A stretch of DNA of 64,000 nucleotides from Oscillospiraceae bacterium (GTDB taxonomy: Bacteria > Bacillota > Clostridia > Oscillospirales > Oscillospiraceae). Every line of letters starts with the position of its first letter. Position 1 is the stretch's first letter. The notes beneath the pieces are model-generated. The model was not told the origin of the DNA, ran no database searches, and saw nothing but the letters and a program-made list of their open reading frames with translations. Of this stretch, positions 56,068-63,909 are shown in pieces. The stretch covers positions 1 to 64,000 of the forward strand of contig JAFQHV010000031.1 in NCBI GenBank assembly GCA_017397835.1. The letters are read 5' to 3'. Both the position numbers and the translations under genes were made by a program.

Positions 56068-57750
56068 ATGGATCTGTCTATTGTCCAGCTCACTAACCTG
56101 ACCAAGGTTCTGCCCGACACCCAGTTCCCCATCTGGAACGAGAACACCATGACCGCCATGCCCGGTCAGCGCATCAGCTATCAGATCGCCATGCGCTCTT
56201 CCTACACCATGCTGGTGGAAACCGCCGTCAGCGGTGACTTTGCCGACAAGGTGGAGCTGTTCCGCGCCCAGCTTGTCCCCGTGGATGCCCCCTGCGTGCA
56301 GATGGGTCACGCGCCCATGAATCTGGACCCGCAGGACTACGTCACGCTGGAGCCCTGCCGCATCCCGGACGCCCTGATCCCCATGGAAGAACTGGGCAAC
56401 AAGACCCTGCTCAGCCCCAACAACGCCGTGCTGTGGGTCAGCCTGGATATCCCCAAGGATACCGCCGCCGGTACCTATAAGTACACCGTGGATTTGACCT
56501 TCACCGACGTGCGCCGCTCCGACGCGGTGTTCACCGTCCCCTGCGACATGACTCTGACCGTCATTCCCGTGGTTATGCCCGAGCAGCAGACCATCTACTC
56601 CCGCTGGTTCCACGCCGACTGCGTGGCCACCGCCCACCATGTGGAGATTTTCTCCGAGGCCCATTGGGAGCTGATGGAAAAGTATGTGGCCGCCGCCGCC
56701 CGGGTGGGTATGAACATGATTCTGACCCCCATCCACACCCCGCCCCTGGACACCGCCGAGGGTACCGCCCGCCCCTGTGTCCAGCTGGTGGATATCGAGA
56801 AGAACGGCGACGCTTACACCTTTAACTTCGACAAGCTCACCCGCTTCGTCACGATGTGCCTGCGCCACGGCATCACCCGCTTCGAGATGGCGCACCTGTT
56901 CAGCCAGTGGGGTGCCAAGTGTCCCCCCAACATCATGGTCACCCACGACGGGGTCACCGACTATCTGTTCGGCTGGCACGTGTCCGCCACCGGCCCGGAG
57001 TACACCAACTTCCTGCCCCAGTATATCACCGCCGTATGCAACCACTTGAAGGGGCTGGGCGTGCTGGACAACTGCTTCTTCCACATCTCGGACGAGCCTA
57101 ACCTGCACAACATCGACCAGTACCGTGCCGCCGCCGACCTGCTGCGCCCCCTGCTGGGTGACGGCCACACCATCGACGCCCTGTCCAAGACCGAGTTTTG
57201 CGAGCAGGGTCTGGTGGGTCGCCCCTGCTGCGTGGTGCAGTCCGTGAAGAAGTTCCTGGATGCCGGCATTACCGACCTGTGGACCTACTACTGCTGTGGC
57301 CCTCAGACCGGCTACCCCAACAGCTTCCTTGCTATGCAGGCTCGGAACAACCGGGTGCTGGGCTTCCTGCTGTACCGCTGGAATATCGGCGGCTTCATGC
57401 AGTGGGGACTGAACTTCTACCACAGCCAGCTGTCCTACCACCCCGTAGATCCGTGGGTGACCACCTCGTCCGAGGGTTCCTTCCCCTCCGGCGACGCGTT
57501 CATCCTCTACCCCGGCCACAACACCGTCTACGGTTCCACCCGCGCCGAGGTGATGTACGATGCCCTGCAGGATGTGCGCATCTGCCAGGCACTGGAGCAG
57601 TACATCGGCCGCGATGCCGTGTGCGAGATTCTGGACAAGGCCAACGGCGACACACTGGAGTTCGGCAACTTCCCCAAGCGGGACGGTTTCCTCATCGGCC
57701 TGCGCAATACCCTGCTGAACCGACTGGCCGCCGAAGCTGCCAAGAAGTAA
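56068..57750 (+). CDS. GH123/DUF4091-family protein (possible beta-N-acetylgalactosaminidase)
   Basis: The start ATG 56068 gives 560 residues. An N-terminal beta-sandwich domain (about 1-170, ending TVIPVVMP) is followed by a (beta/alpha)8 catalytic domain typical of DUF4091/GH123. The catalytic-type Asp-Glu pair is in FFHISDEPN (Asp342, Glu343), fitting the substrate-assisted mechanism of GH123 beta-GalNAcases known from glycosphingolipid degradation. No signal peptide is present, unlike most characterised members, so it should act on imported glycans. It ends the SIS-FGGY operon, 97 bases after the kinase gene. Activity on GalNAc is inference from the family. Confidence 0.78.
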   Translation: MDLSIVQLTNLTKVLPDTQFPIWNENTMTAMPGQRISYQIAMRSSYTMLVETAVSGDFADKVELFRAQLVPVDAPCVQMGHAPMNLDPQDYVTLEPCRIPDALIPMEELGNKTLLSPNNAVLWVSLDIPKDTAAGTYKYTVDLTFTDVRRSDAVFTVPCDMTLTVIPVVMPEQQTIYSRWFHADCVATAHHVEIFSEAHWELMEKYVAAAARVGMNMILTPIHTPPLDTAEGTARPCVQLVDIEKNGDAYTFNFDKLTRFVTMCLRHGITRFEMAHLFSQWGAKCPPNIMVTHDGVTDYLFGWHVSATGPEYTNFLPQYITAVCNHLKGLGVLDNCFFHISDEPNLHNIDQYRAAADLLRPLLGDGHTIDALSKTEFCEQGLVGRPCCVVQSVKKFLDAGITDLWTYYCCGPQTGYPNSFLAMQARNNRVLGFLLYRWNIGGFMQWGLNFYHSQLSYHPVDPWVTTSSEGSFPSGDAFILYPGHNTVYGSTRAEVMYDALQDVRICQALEQYIGRDAVCEILDKANGDTLEFGNFPKRDGFLIGLRNTLLNRLAAEAAKK

Positions 57751-57759
57751 TTTTTCAAA

Positions 57760-57800
57760 GCAAAGACGGACATCTCCGATCGGAGATGTCCGTCTTTTTG
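57760..57800. terminator. Terminator of the GH123-like operon
   Basis: A near-perfect 18-bp inverted repeat (aaagacggacatctccg paired with cggagatgtccgtcttt) with a T run. Confidence 0.9.
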
Positions 57801-57852
57801 TGTACATGGGGATATTCCGCCCGCGGGCGCGCACAGTGCGCCCCTATGCAAG

Positions 57853-60006
57853 TCAAGGTTTCTTCATGGTCAGGCTGATGCGCTTTTTCTTCTCGTCCAC
57901 TTCCAGCACCCACACGGTGACGATGTCGCCCACAGAAAGCACCTGGGAGGGGTGCTTGATGAACCGGTCACAGATACGGCTAATGTGGACAAGGCCGTCC
58001 TGATGCACGCCGATATCCACAAAGGCACCGAAGTCGATGACGTTGCGGACGGTGCCTTTCAATTCCATACCCGGCTTCAGGTCCTTCATTTCCAGCACGT
58101 CGGTACGCAGAACGGGGGGCGGCAGTTCGTCACGGGGGTCACGGCCCGGCTTCATCAGCTCCTTGATGATGTCGTTCAGGGTGGGCACGCCCACGCCGCA
58201 GTCGGCAGACAGCTTATCAAGACCAATTTCCCTGGCCTTGGCCTCCAGCTCGGCAAGGCCGCCCTCCTTCACATCGTTCAGCGTGTAATCGCACAGCTCC
58301 AGCAGCTTTTCCGCCGCGGGGTAGCTCTCCGGGTGGACACCGGTGTTGTCCAGCACGCCCTTGCTCTCCGGCACACGCAGGAAGCCGGCGCACTGCTCAA
58401 AGGCCTTGGGACCCAGCTTGGGCACCTTCAACAGCTGCTTGCGGGTGGTGAACACGCCGTTCTCCTCCCGGTAGGTGACGATATTTTTCGCCGTGGTGCC
58501 GTTCAGGCCGGACACCCGGGCCAGCAGAGGCGCAGAGGCGGTATTCAGGTCCACGCCCACGGCGTTGACGCAGTCCTCCACCACGCCGTCCAGCGTCTGG
58601 CTCAGCCGGGCCTGAGGCATATCGTGCTGGTACTGACCCACGCCGATGGCCTTGGGGTCAATTTTCACCAGCTCCGCAAGGGGGTCCTGCAGCCGCCGGG
58701 CAATGGACACAGCGGAGCGCAGGTTTACATCATATTCCGGGAACTCCTCTGCCGCCAGCTTGCTGGCGGAGTAGACGGAGGCACCCGCCTCGTTGACGAT
58801 GGCATAGCTGACTCCAACCCCCACGCGGGAAATGAGCTCCACCGTCATCTGCTCGGTCTCCCGGCTGGCGGTACCGTTGCCGATGGCGATGTGCACCACG
58901 CCGTGTTTCTTAATCATGCGGGACAGGATGGCGATAGCCTCCTCCTTCTGCCGCGGGCCATGGGTGGGATAGACCACGGCGGTATCCAGCACCTTGCCGG
59001 TGCCGTCCACCACCGCCACCTTGCAGCCCATGCGGTAGCCGGGGTCCAGGCCCATGGTCACCTTTCCCTTGACGGGGGGCTGCATCAGCAGGGGGCGCAG
59101 GTTCAGGGCAAAGTTGTGGATGGCGCCCTCCGCCGCCGCATCGGTCAGTTCGGTGCGCATCTCCCGCTCCAGAGAGGGGTGCAGCAGACGGGTGCAGGCA
59201 TCGTCCGCCGCGGCGCGGACGATGGGCATGGCGGCGCGGCCGGGGACCACCTCGCGGCGCACGCACATACAAAGGGCTTCCGGGTCGATCTCCACGGATG
59301 CCTTGAGAATTTCCTCTTTCTCTCCCCGGTTGATGGCCAGCACCTGATGGCCCATGGCCTTGGAAATGGGGGTGTTGAAGTCGTAGTACAGGCGATAGAC
59401 CGTGTCCTCCGGCTCCTTGTCCGCGGCCTTGGACACCAGCTTGGCACTCCTGTGGTAGAAGTCCTTCAGCACCCGGCGCACGGCGGCATCGTCGGAGATC
59501 ATCTCGGCGATGATGTCCATAGCGCCCTGAATGGCATCCTGCACCGTTTCCACGCCCTTGTCCGGGTCCACGTAGGCCGCTGCCTCCCCCTCCGGGTCGG
59601 CACAGACCCCGCCCTTTTCAAAGTAGAGCAGGGCCAGCGGCTCCAGCCCCTTCTCCTTGGCCATGGTGGCGCGAGTACGGCGCTTTTGCTTGTAGGGGCG
59701 GTACAGGTCCTCCACCTCCGCCAGCGTGGCGGCCCCATCGATGGCGGCGGCCAGCTCCTCGGTCAGCTTGCCCTGCCCCTCGATGGAGTTTTTGACCTCG
59801 TCCTTGCGCTGCTGCAGATTACGCAGGTACTGCAGGCGGTCCTCCAGCGTGCGCAGCAGCTGGTCGTCCATAGAGCCGTGCAGCTCCTTGCGGTAGCGGG
59901 CGATAAAGGGGATGGTAGCCCCCTCGTCAATGAGGTTGACCACGTTCTCTACATAGGCGGCGGGCTGGGAAAGCTCCGCGGCCAGTTTTTCGATCAGTTT
60001 ATCCAT
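57853..60006 (-). CDS. tex: Tex-family RNA-binding transcription accessory protein
   Basis: The 717-residue protein has the full Tex architecture: an N-terminal helical region with ATIPFIARYRKE, a YqgF-like domain (TMGLDPGYRMGCKVAVVD), HhH motifs (LNTASAPLLARVSGLNGTTAKNIV) and a C-terminal S1 RNA-binding domain (GMELKGTVRNVIDFGAFVDIGVHQDGLVHIS). Tex/YhgF proteins bind nucleic acid and affect transcription and translation fidelity. The start follows aaaggag. It is single and convergent with the GH123-like gene. Confidence 0.96.
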   Translation of the reverse strand: MDKLIEKLAAELSQPAAYVENVVNLIDEGATIPFIARYRKELHGSMDDQLLRTLEDRLQYLRNLQQRKDEVKNSIEGQGKLTEELAAAIDGAATLAEVEDLYRPYKQKRRTRATMAKEKGLEPLALLYFEKGGVCADPEGEAAAYVDPDKGVETVQDAIQGAMDIIAEMISDDAAVRRVLKDFYHRSAKLVSKAADKEPEDTVYRLYYDFNTPISKAMGHQVLAINRGEKEEILKASVEIDPEALCMCVRREVVPGRAAMPIVRAAADDACTRLLHPSLEREMRTELTDAAAEGAIHNFALNLRPLLMQPPVKGKVTMGLDPGYRMGCKVAVVDGTGKVLDTAVVYPTHGPRQKEEAIAILSRMIKKHGVVHIAIGNGTASRETEQMTVELISRVGVGVSYAIVNEAGASVYSASKLAAEEFPEYDVNLRSAVSIARRLQDPLAELVKIDPKAIGVGQYQHDMPQARLSQTLDGVVEDCVNAVGVDLNTASAPLLARVSGLNGTTAKNIVTYREENGVFTTRKQLLKVPKLGPKAFEQCAGFLRVPESKGVLDNTGVHPESYPAAEKLLELCDYTLNDVKEGGLAELEAKAREIGLDKLSADCGVGVPTLNDIIKELMKPGRDPRDELPPPVLRTDVLEMKDLKPGMELKGTVRNVIDFGAFVDIGVHQDGLVHISRICDRFIKHPSQVLSVGDIVTVWVLEVDEKKKRISLTMKKP

Positions 60007-60099
60007 GGGGTACGCTCCTTTGCTTCAAGTCCCTTCCAGTTTACCCCAAACCCGGGCAAAAGTCCAATGAAATCGAACCATTTTCCTCGAAAATACCCC

Positions 60100-60127
60100 T
60101 TGACAAGTTCCGTTTTTTCGGTATAAT
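60100..60127 (+). promoter_or_regulatory. Promoter of rpsF-ssb-rpsR
   Basis: Perfect TTGACA and TATAAT with a 16-base spacer. Confidence 0.88.
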
Positions 60128-60215
60128 AGTAAAGCCTGTCCTTGTCGGGACGGGTGAATCATCCTTGCCTTTGCAAATGCAAAGGCCATATGTCCATAAG
60201 GAGGTGCAAAGAAAC
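60128..60215 (+). promoter_or_regulatory. rpsF leader with two hairpins (candidate autoregulatory leader)
   Basis: The ~80-base leader has a hairpin cctgtcc/ggacggg and a 9-bp hairpin gcctttgca/tgcaaaggc. Bacterial rpsF leaders often bind the S6:S18 complex; whether this one carries that motif could not be confirmed by eye. Confidence 0.4.
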
Positions 60216-60515
60216 ATGGCAAAGATCAACGCAAACTACGAGGTCGTCTACATCCTGGACCCCTCCCTGAGCGAGGAGGCTACCGCCGCTCTGGTGGCCA
60301 AGTTCAAGGGCATTGTGGAGACCAACGGCACCGTGACCGAGGTTGACGAGTGGGGCAAGCGCCGTCTGGCCTATCCCATCAACGACCTGATGGAGGGTTA
60401 CTACGTGCTGATGACCTTCACCGCTGCCGCCGCTATCCCCGCCGAGCTGGACCGCGTGTTCCGCATTACCGACGGCGTGATGCGCTCCATGATCGTCTGC
60501 AAGGACGAGGTGTAA
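60216..60515 (+). CDS. rpsF: 30S ribosomal protein S6
   Basis: S6 binds 16S rRNA together with S18 on the small-subunit platform. The product from ATG 60216 (99 aa) follows aaggaggtgcaaagaaac. Typical features are YEVVYILDPSLSEE at the start and VDEWGKRRLAYPINDLMEGYYVLMTF in the middle. It is first in the conserved rpsF-ssb-rpsR operon, 12 bases before ssb. Confidence 0.98.
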   Translation: MAKINANYEVVYILDPSLSEEATAALVAKFKGIVETNGTVTEVDEWGKRRLAYPINDLMEGYYVLMTFTAAAAIPAELDRVFRITDGVMRSMIVCKDEV

Positions 60516-60527
60516 GGAGAACTCACC

Positions 60528-60974
60528 ATGCTCAACAAAATCTTCATCATGGGTCGCCTGACCCGGGATCCCGAGCTGCGCCGCACTCAGACCGGCACGC
60601 CCGTGGCTTCCTTCACTTTGGCCGTGGACCGGGACTTCAAGGATAAGACCACCGGCGAGCGCGCCACCGACTTCATTGACGTCGTTGCCTGGCGTCAGAC
60701 CGGCGAGTTTGTCAGCCGCTTCTTCACCAAGGGCCGCATGGCCGTGGTGGAGGGCCGTCTGCAGATCCGCGAATGGACTGACAAGGACGGCAACAAGCGC
60801 CGCTCTGCCGAGGTGCAGGCCGACAACGTCTACTTTGGCGACTCCCGTCGCGAGGGTGACAACGGCGGCTTCTCTGCTCCCGCTTACGGCTCCGCCCCTT
60901 CCGGCTATTCCGCCCCCGCCGAGGGCGACCAGTTCGCCGAGCTGTCCGGTGACGACGGCGAGCTTCCGTTCTAA
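60528..60974 (+). CDS. ssb: Single-stranded DNA-binding protein
   Basis: The 148-residue SSB protects single-stranded DNA in replication and repair. The OB fold occupies about residues 1-105 (MLNKIFIMGRLTRDPELR, DFIDVVAWRQTGEFVSRFFTKG). A Gly/Ser/Pro-rich linker follows, ending in the acidic tip SGDDGELPF that recruits partner proteins. It lies between rpsF and rpsR as in most Firmicutes. Confidence 0.98.
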   Translation: MLNKIFIMGRLTRDPELRRTQTGTPVASFTLAVDRDFKDKTTGERATDFIDVVAWRQTGEFVSRFFTKGRMAVVEGRLQIREWTDKDGNKRRSAEVQADNVYFGDSRREGDNGGFSAPAYGSAPSGYSAPAEGDQFAELSGDDGELPF

Positions 60975-61031
60975 ACCAAGCGATTTATCGCTTCAACTTT
61001 GACCAAACGGTCGTAAAAAGGAGGGTTCCCC

Positions 61032-61277
61032 ATGTCCATGGAACGTGATAACCGCGCTCCCCGCGGCCGCAAGCGCCGCAAGGTGTGCACTTTCTGTGCG
61101 GATAAGGTCGAGTGCATCGATTACAAGGATGCCGCCAAGCTCAAGCGCTTTGTTTCCGAGCGCTCCAAGATCCTGCCCCGCCGCACCACCGGTACCTGCG
61201 CCATGCATCAGCGTCAGCTGACCGAGGCCATCAAGCGTGCCCGTCAGATCGCCCTGCTGGCCTACGTGACCGACTGA
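61032..61277 (+). CDS. rpsR: 30S ribosomal protein S18
   Basis: The 81-residue S18 pairs with S6 on the 30S subunit. The core [49 protein letters not shown] is standard. The cysteines in CTFC, ECIDY and GTCAMH make it a zinc-binding (C+) variant. It starts after aaggagg and is followed by a terminator. Confidence 0.98.
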   Translation: MSMERDNRAPRGRKRRKVCTFCADKVECIDYKDAAKLKRFVSERSKILPRRTTGTCAMHQRQLTEAIKRARQIALLAYVTD

Positions 61278-61287
61278 TTTTACCCCT

Positions 61288-61326
61288 TAAAACGTCCCTC
61301 CCCGTCGGGAGGGACGTTTTTTATTT
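61288..61326 (+). terminator. Terminator of rpsF-ssb-rpsR
   Basis: A 14-bp stem (aaaacgtccctccc/gggagggacgtttt, loop cgtc) followed by a T run. Confidence 0.92.
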
Positions 61327-61399
61327 CCCCGCGAGAATAACCTCCGTCCATCCCGGGCAGAATGGTACTGCATATATGTTCCGAAAGGATGTGCTGTAC

Positions 61400-61672
61400 A
61401 TGGTAAAAGGCATCAACCGACAGGTGGTCGTGGTCAAGTCCCCCGACCCCAAGCTCTTCGAACAGGCTATCTTCCTGCTGCGGGAGGACGCCGCCGGCGA
61501 CGGCATCAGCCCCGAACAGATCATCCGTCAGGCCCAGCAGGCCGCCGATGATTATCTGCGCAGCCATTCCGTCCGGGGCCGCCGGGGCCTGCATCTGCCC
61601 CGGGCCGCGTGGGGCATTGCAGGGGCCGTCCTCGCCTCTGCCGCGTGGGCGGTTTTCCTGTTTCTGCTGTGA
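61400..61672 (+). CDS. Small C-terminally membrane-anchored protein of unknown function (90 aa)
   Basis: I chose ATG 61400 (MVKGINRQVVVVKSPDPKLFEQ) with aaagga ten bases upstream; an ATG at 61376 has no site. Residues 1-58 are a soluble alpha/beta stretch with a helix QAIFLLREDA and a second helix PEQIIRQAQQAADDYLRS. A basic patch VRGRRG precedes a hydrophobic tail (about 70-90) that would anchor it in the membrane with the N-terminus inside. I do not recognise a named domain. It lies between two terminated units and seems to be expressed alone. Confidence 0.75.
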   Translation: MVKGINRQVVVVKSPDPKLFEQAIFLLREDAAGDGISPEQIIRQAQQAADDYLRSHSVRGRRGLHLPRAAWGIAGAVLASAAWAVFLFLL

Positions 61673-61697
61673 CCCGGTCACAAAACAACATCCCCGC

Positions 61698-61726
61698 TTG
61701 ACTTTTCCAACGCCTTGTTGTATAGT
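61698..61726 (+). promoter_or_regulatory. glpP promoter
   Basis: TTGACT and TATAGT with 17-base spacing, directly upstream of the conserved leader motif. Confidence 0.78.
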
Positions 61727-61732
61727 GTCCCT

Positions 61733-61797
61733 AGAGAGTTAGAGAAACGGATTGCCTGCCGGGTTTTGCGCCCGCAGCTGCCGTTTCTCTTTTTTTG
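61733..61797 (+). promoter_or_regulatory. GlpP-type antitermination leader of glpP
   Basis: The motif agagagttagagaaacgg (61733-61750) overlaps the left arm of a terminator hairpin agagaaacgg/ccgtttctct followed by a seven-T run. The same motif precedes the next gene at 62388. GlpP-family proteins bind such leaders with glycerol-3-phosphate and permit readthrough, so glpP is probably autoregulated. Confidence 0.75.
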
Positions 61798-61813
61798 CAA
61801 AAGGGGGAGGCTT

Positions 61814-62368
61814 ATGTCCGACATTCTCACCTGTCTGGAGTGCAATCCCGTCATCGCCGCCGTCGGCGATGACAAGTGGCAGCAGGCCGTCGCCAGCCCG
61901 GCTCAGGTCATCTTTTATATGTCCGCCAACCTGCTGACCATCGCAGACCGGGTGCAACAGGCTCATGATGCTGGCAAGTACATTCTGGTTCACCTGGATT
62001 TGGCCGAGGGAATCGGCAAGGACCGCACCGGCATCCGCTTTTTGGCTCAATGCGGCGTGGACGGTATCCTCTCCACCAAAGGATTGCTGATTCGCCACGC
62101 CCGGGAGCAGGGGTTGTTCGCGGTACAGCGGTTTTTCGCCGTGGACTCCGCCGGTGCCGAGGGGGCCGGAGACATCTTCCGCAGCACCAACCCCAACCTG
62201 ATGGAAATTATGCCGGGGGTGGTGACCAAGGTCATCAAAACCTGCGCCGACAGCGGCATTCCGGTCATCGCCGGCGGCCTGCTCCAAACCAAAGCCGAGG
62301 TAACCGAGGCCCTGAGCGCCGGGGCAACCGCCATCTCCACCGGCAGCCCCGAGCTGTGGTATATGTAA
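61814..62368 (+). CDS. glpP: Glycerol-3-phosphate-responsive antiterminator GlpP
   Basis: The 184-residue TIM-barrel RNA-binding protein senses glycerol-3-phosphate and prevents termination in glp leaders. ATG 61814 follows gggggagg. Family features are NPVIAAVGDDKW, VLVHLDLAEGIGKDRTGIRFLA (seen as ILVHLDLAEGIGKD), GILSTKGLLIRHAR, QRFFAVDS and the C-terminal VIAGGLLQTKAEVTEAL...ISTGSPELW. It lies directly upstream of its presumed target, the FAD-dependent dehydrogenase gene. Confidence 0.93.
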   Translation: MSDILTCLECNPVIAAVGDDKWQQAVASPAQVIFYMSANLLTIADRVQQAHDAGKYILVHLDLAEGIGKDRTGIRFLAQCGVDGILSTKGLLIRHAREQGLFAVQRFFAVDSAGAEGAGDIFRSTNPNLMEIMPGVVTKVIKTCADSGIPVIAGGLLQTKAEVTEALSAGATAISTGSPELWYM

Positions 62369-62387
62369 CATAACAACCAAATACCCA

Positions 62388-62451
62388 AGAGAGTTTGAGA
62401 AACGGGAAAAACGGATGCGGATACTGCATCTGTTTTTCCCGTTCTTTTTTG
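62388..62451 (+). promoter_or_regulatory. GlpP-type antitermination leader of the GlpA-like gene
   Basis: The motif agagagtttgagaaacgg (62388-62405) runs into a strong terminator: stem arms at 62401-62418 and 62426-62443 (18 bp with one wobble) then a T run. It matches the glpP leader motif at 17 of 18 positions, while the rest of the two hairpins differs. Confidence 0.78.
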
Positions 62452-62466
62452 AAAGGAGAGGTTTCC

Positions 62467-63909
62467 ATGACATACGATGTAGTAATCATAGGTGCAGGTG
62501 TTATCGGCGGCATGTTGGCCAGAGAGCTGAGCCGGTACGAGCTGTCTGTGTGCCTTTTGGAGCGGGAAAACGATGTCTCCACGGGCGCCAGCCGGGCCAA
62601 TTCCGGCATCATCCACGGCGGCTATGACCCCGTTCCCGGTACCTTAAAGGCTCAACTGAACACCCAGGGCGTGGAGCTGCTGTTCGAGGCGGCAAAGCAG
62701 CTGAATGTCCCCCACAAGCGGAACGGCTCTATGGTCTGCGCTTTTTCCCCGGAGGATGAGACTCTGCTGCAGACCCTGTTTGAACGCGGGCAGGCCAACC
62801 ACGTCCCGAATTTGAGTCTGCTGTCCGGCGAAGAGGCCCGCTTGCTGGAGCCGGAGCTATCCCCAGCCGTAACCCGGGTCCTGCACGTACCCAACGCCGG
62901 CATCATCAGCCCCTACGAGCTGACCATCGCCGCCGTGGGCAACGCCATGGACAACGGCGTTGCCTTACTGCGCAATTTCGATGTCACCTCCATTCTTTGG
63001 GGCAGGGAGCAGTTCCGCGTTACCGCCGCCGACGGACAGGTTGTGTCTGGCCGGTTTTTGGTCAACTGCGCCGGCGGCTATTCCGACCGCATTGCCGCCA
63101 TGGTCGGCGACACCTTCTTCACCATTCTGCCCCGAGCGGGTGAGTATCTGCTGCTGGACAAGGCAGAGGGTCATCGCGCCCACCACACCCTGTTCCAGTG
63201 CCCCACCAAGGAGGGCAAGGGCATTTTGGTTTCCCCCACCGTCCACGGCAACCTACTGGTGGGCCCCACCGCTGTCCGGGTCCCCACTCCTGATTGCACC
63301 GCCACCACCCCGGAGGGGTTGGCGCAGTCGGAGCGTCTGGCCGCCAAAAGTGTCCCCTCCATTGACTTCCGGCAGGTCATCACCTCTTTCACCGGAGTGC
63401 GCGCCTCCACCGCCGGGGAGGATTTCATCTTACAGCCCTCCCCCTCCGTCCCCGGCCTGATTCACGCCGGGGCCGTCGACTCCCCGGGCCTGACCTGCTG
63501 TGTGTCCATCGCCCGCTACCTGACAAACCTACTGAGTCAGCAGGGTCTTGTTCTGCAGGAAAAGGCGGATTGGGACGGCACCCGCCCCGACCCCTGTGCC
63601 TTCCGCGACCTGTCTGACGACGAAAAGGATGCGTACATCAAAGCTAATCCCGACTTCGGCAAAATCGTGTGCCGCTGTGAAACGGTCAGCGAGGGCGAAA
63701 TTTTGCAGGCCATCCGCACCAATCCCGGCGCCCGGGATGTAGACGGGGTCAAGCGCCGCACCCGCAGCGGCATGGGCCGCTGTCAGGGAGGGTTCTGCGC
63801 ACCCTACGTCATGGAACTAATCTGCGCGGAAACCGGAATTTCTATGGAGCAGGTCACCAAATGCGGCGGAGCTTCCCGCATGGTACTGGGGAGGATTGGA
63901 ACGATATGA
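62467..63909 (+). CDS. FAD-dependent glycerol-3-phosphate dehydrogenase-like protein with BFD-type Fe-S domain
   Basis: The product is predicted to oxidise glycerol-3-phosphate to dihydroxyacetone phosphate. The 480-residue protein starts at ATG 62467 with aaaggagag upstream. The N-terminal FAD motif is DVVIIGAGVIGGMLARELS, followed by the DAO-family TGASRANSGIIHGGYDP. The C-terminal ~90 residues carry CRCE and CQGGFC, a BFD-like [2Fe-2S] domain as in GlpA. It is preceded by a GlpP-type leader and overlaps the next flavoprotein gene (ATGA), matching the two-flavoprotein anaerobic GlpA-like operons of clostridia. Confidence 0.9.
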   Translation: MTYDVVIIGAGVIGGMLARELSRYELSVCLLERENDVSTGASRANSGIIHGGYDPVPGTLKAQLNTQGVELLFEAAKQLNVPHKRNGSMVCAFSPEDETLLQTLFERGQANHVPNLSLLSGEEARLLEPELSPAVTRVLHVPNAGIISPYELTIAAVGNAMDNGVALLRNFDVTSILWGREQFRVTAADGQVVSGRFLVNCAGGYSDRIAAMVGDTFFTILPRAGEYLLLDKAEGHRAHHTLFQCPTKEGKGILVSPTVHGNLLVGPTAVRVPTPDCTATTPEGLAQSERLAAKSVPSIDFRQVITSFTGVRASTAGEDFILQPSPSVPGLIHAGAVDSPGLTCCVSIARYLTNLLSQQGLVLQEKADWDGTRPDPCAFRDLSDDEKDAYIKANPDFGKIVCRCETVSEGEILQAIRTNPGARDVDGVKRRTRSGMGRCQGGFCAPYVMELICAETGISMEQVTKCGGASRMVLGRIGTI

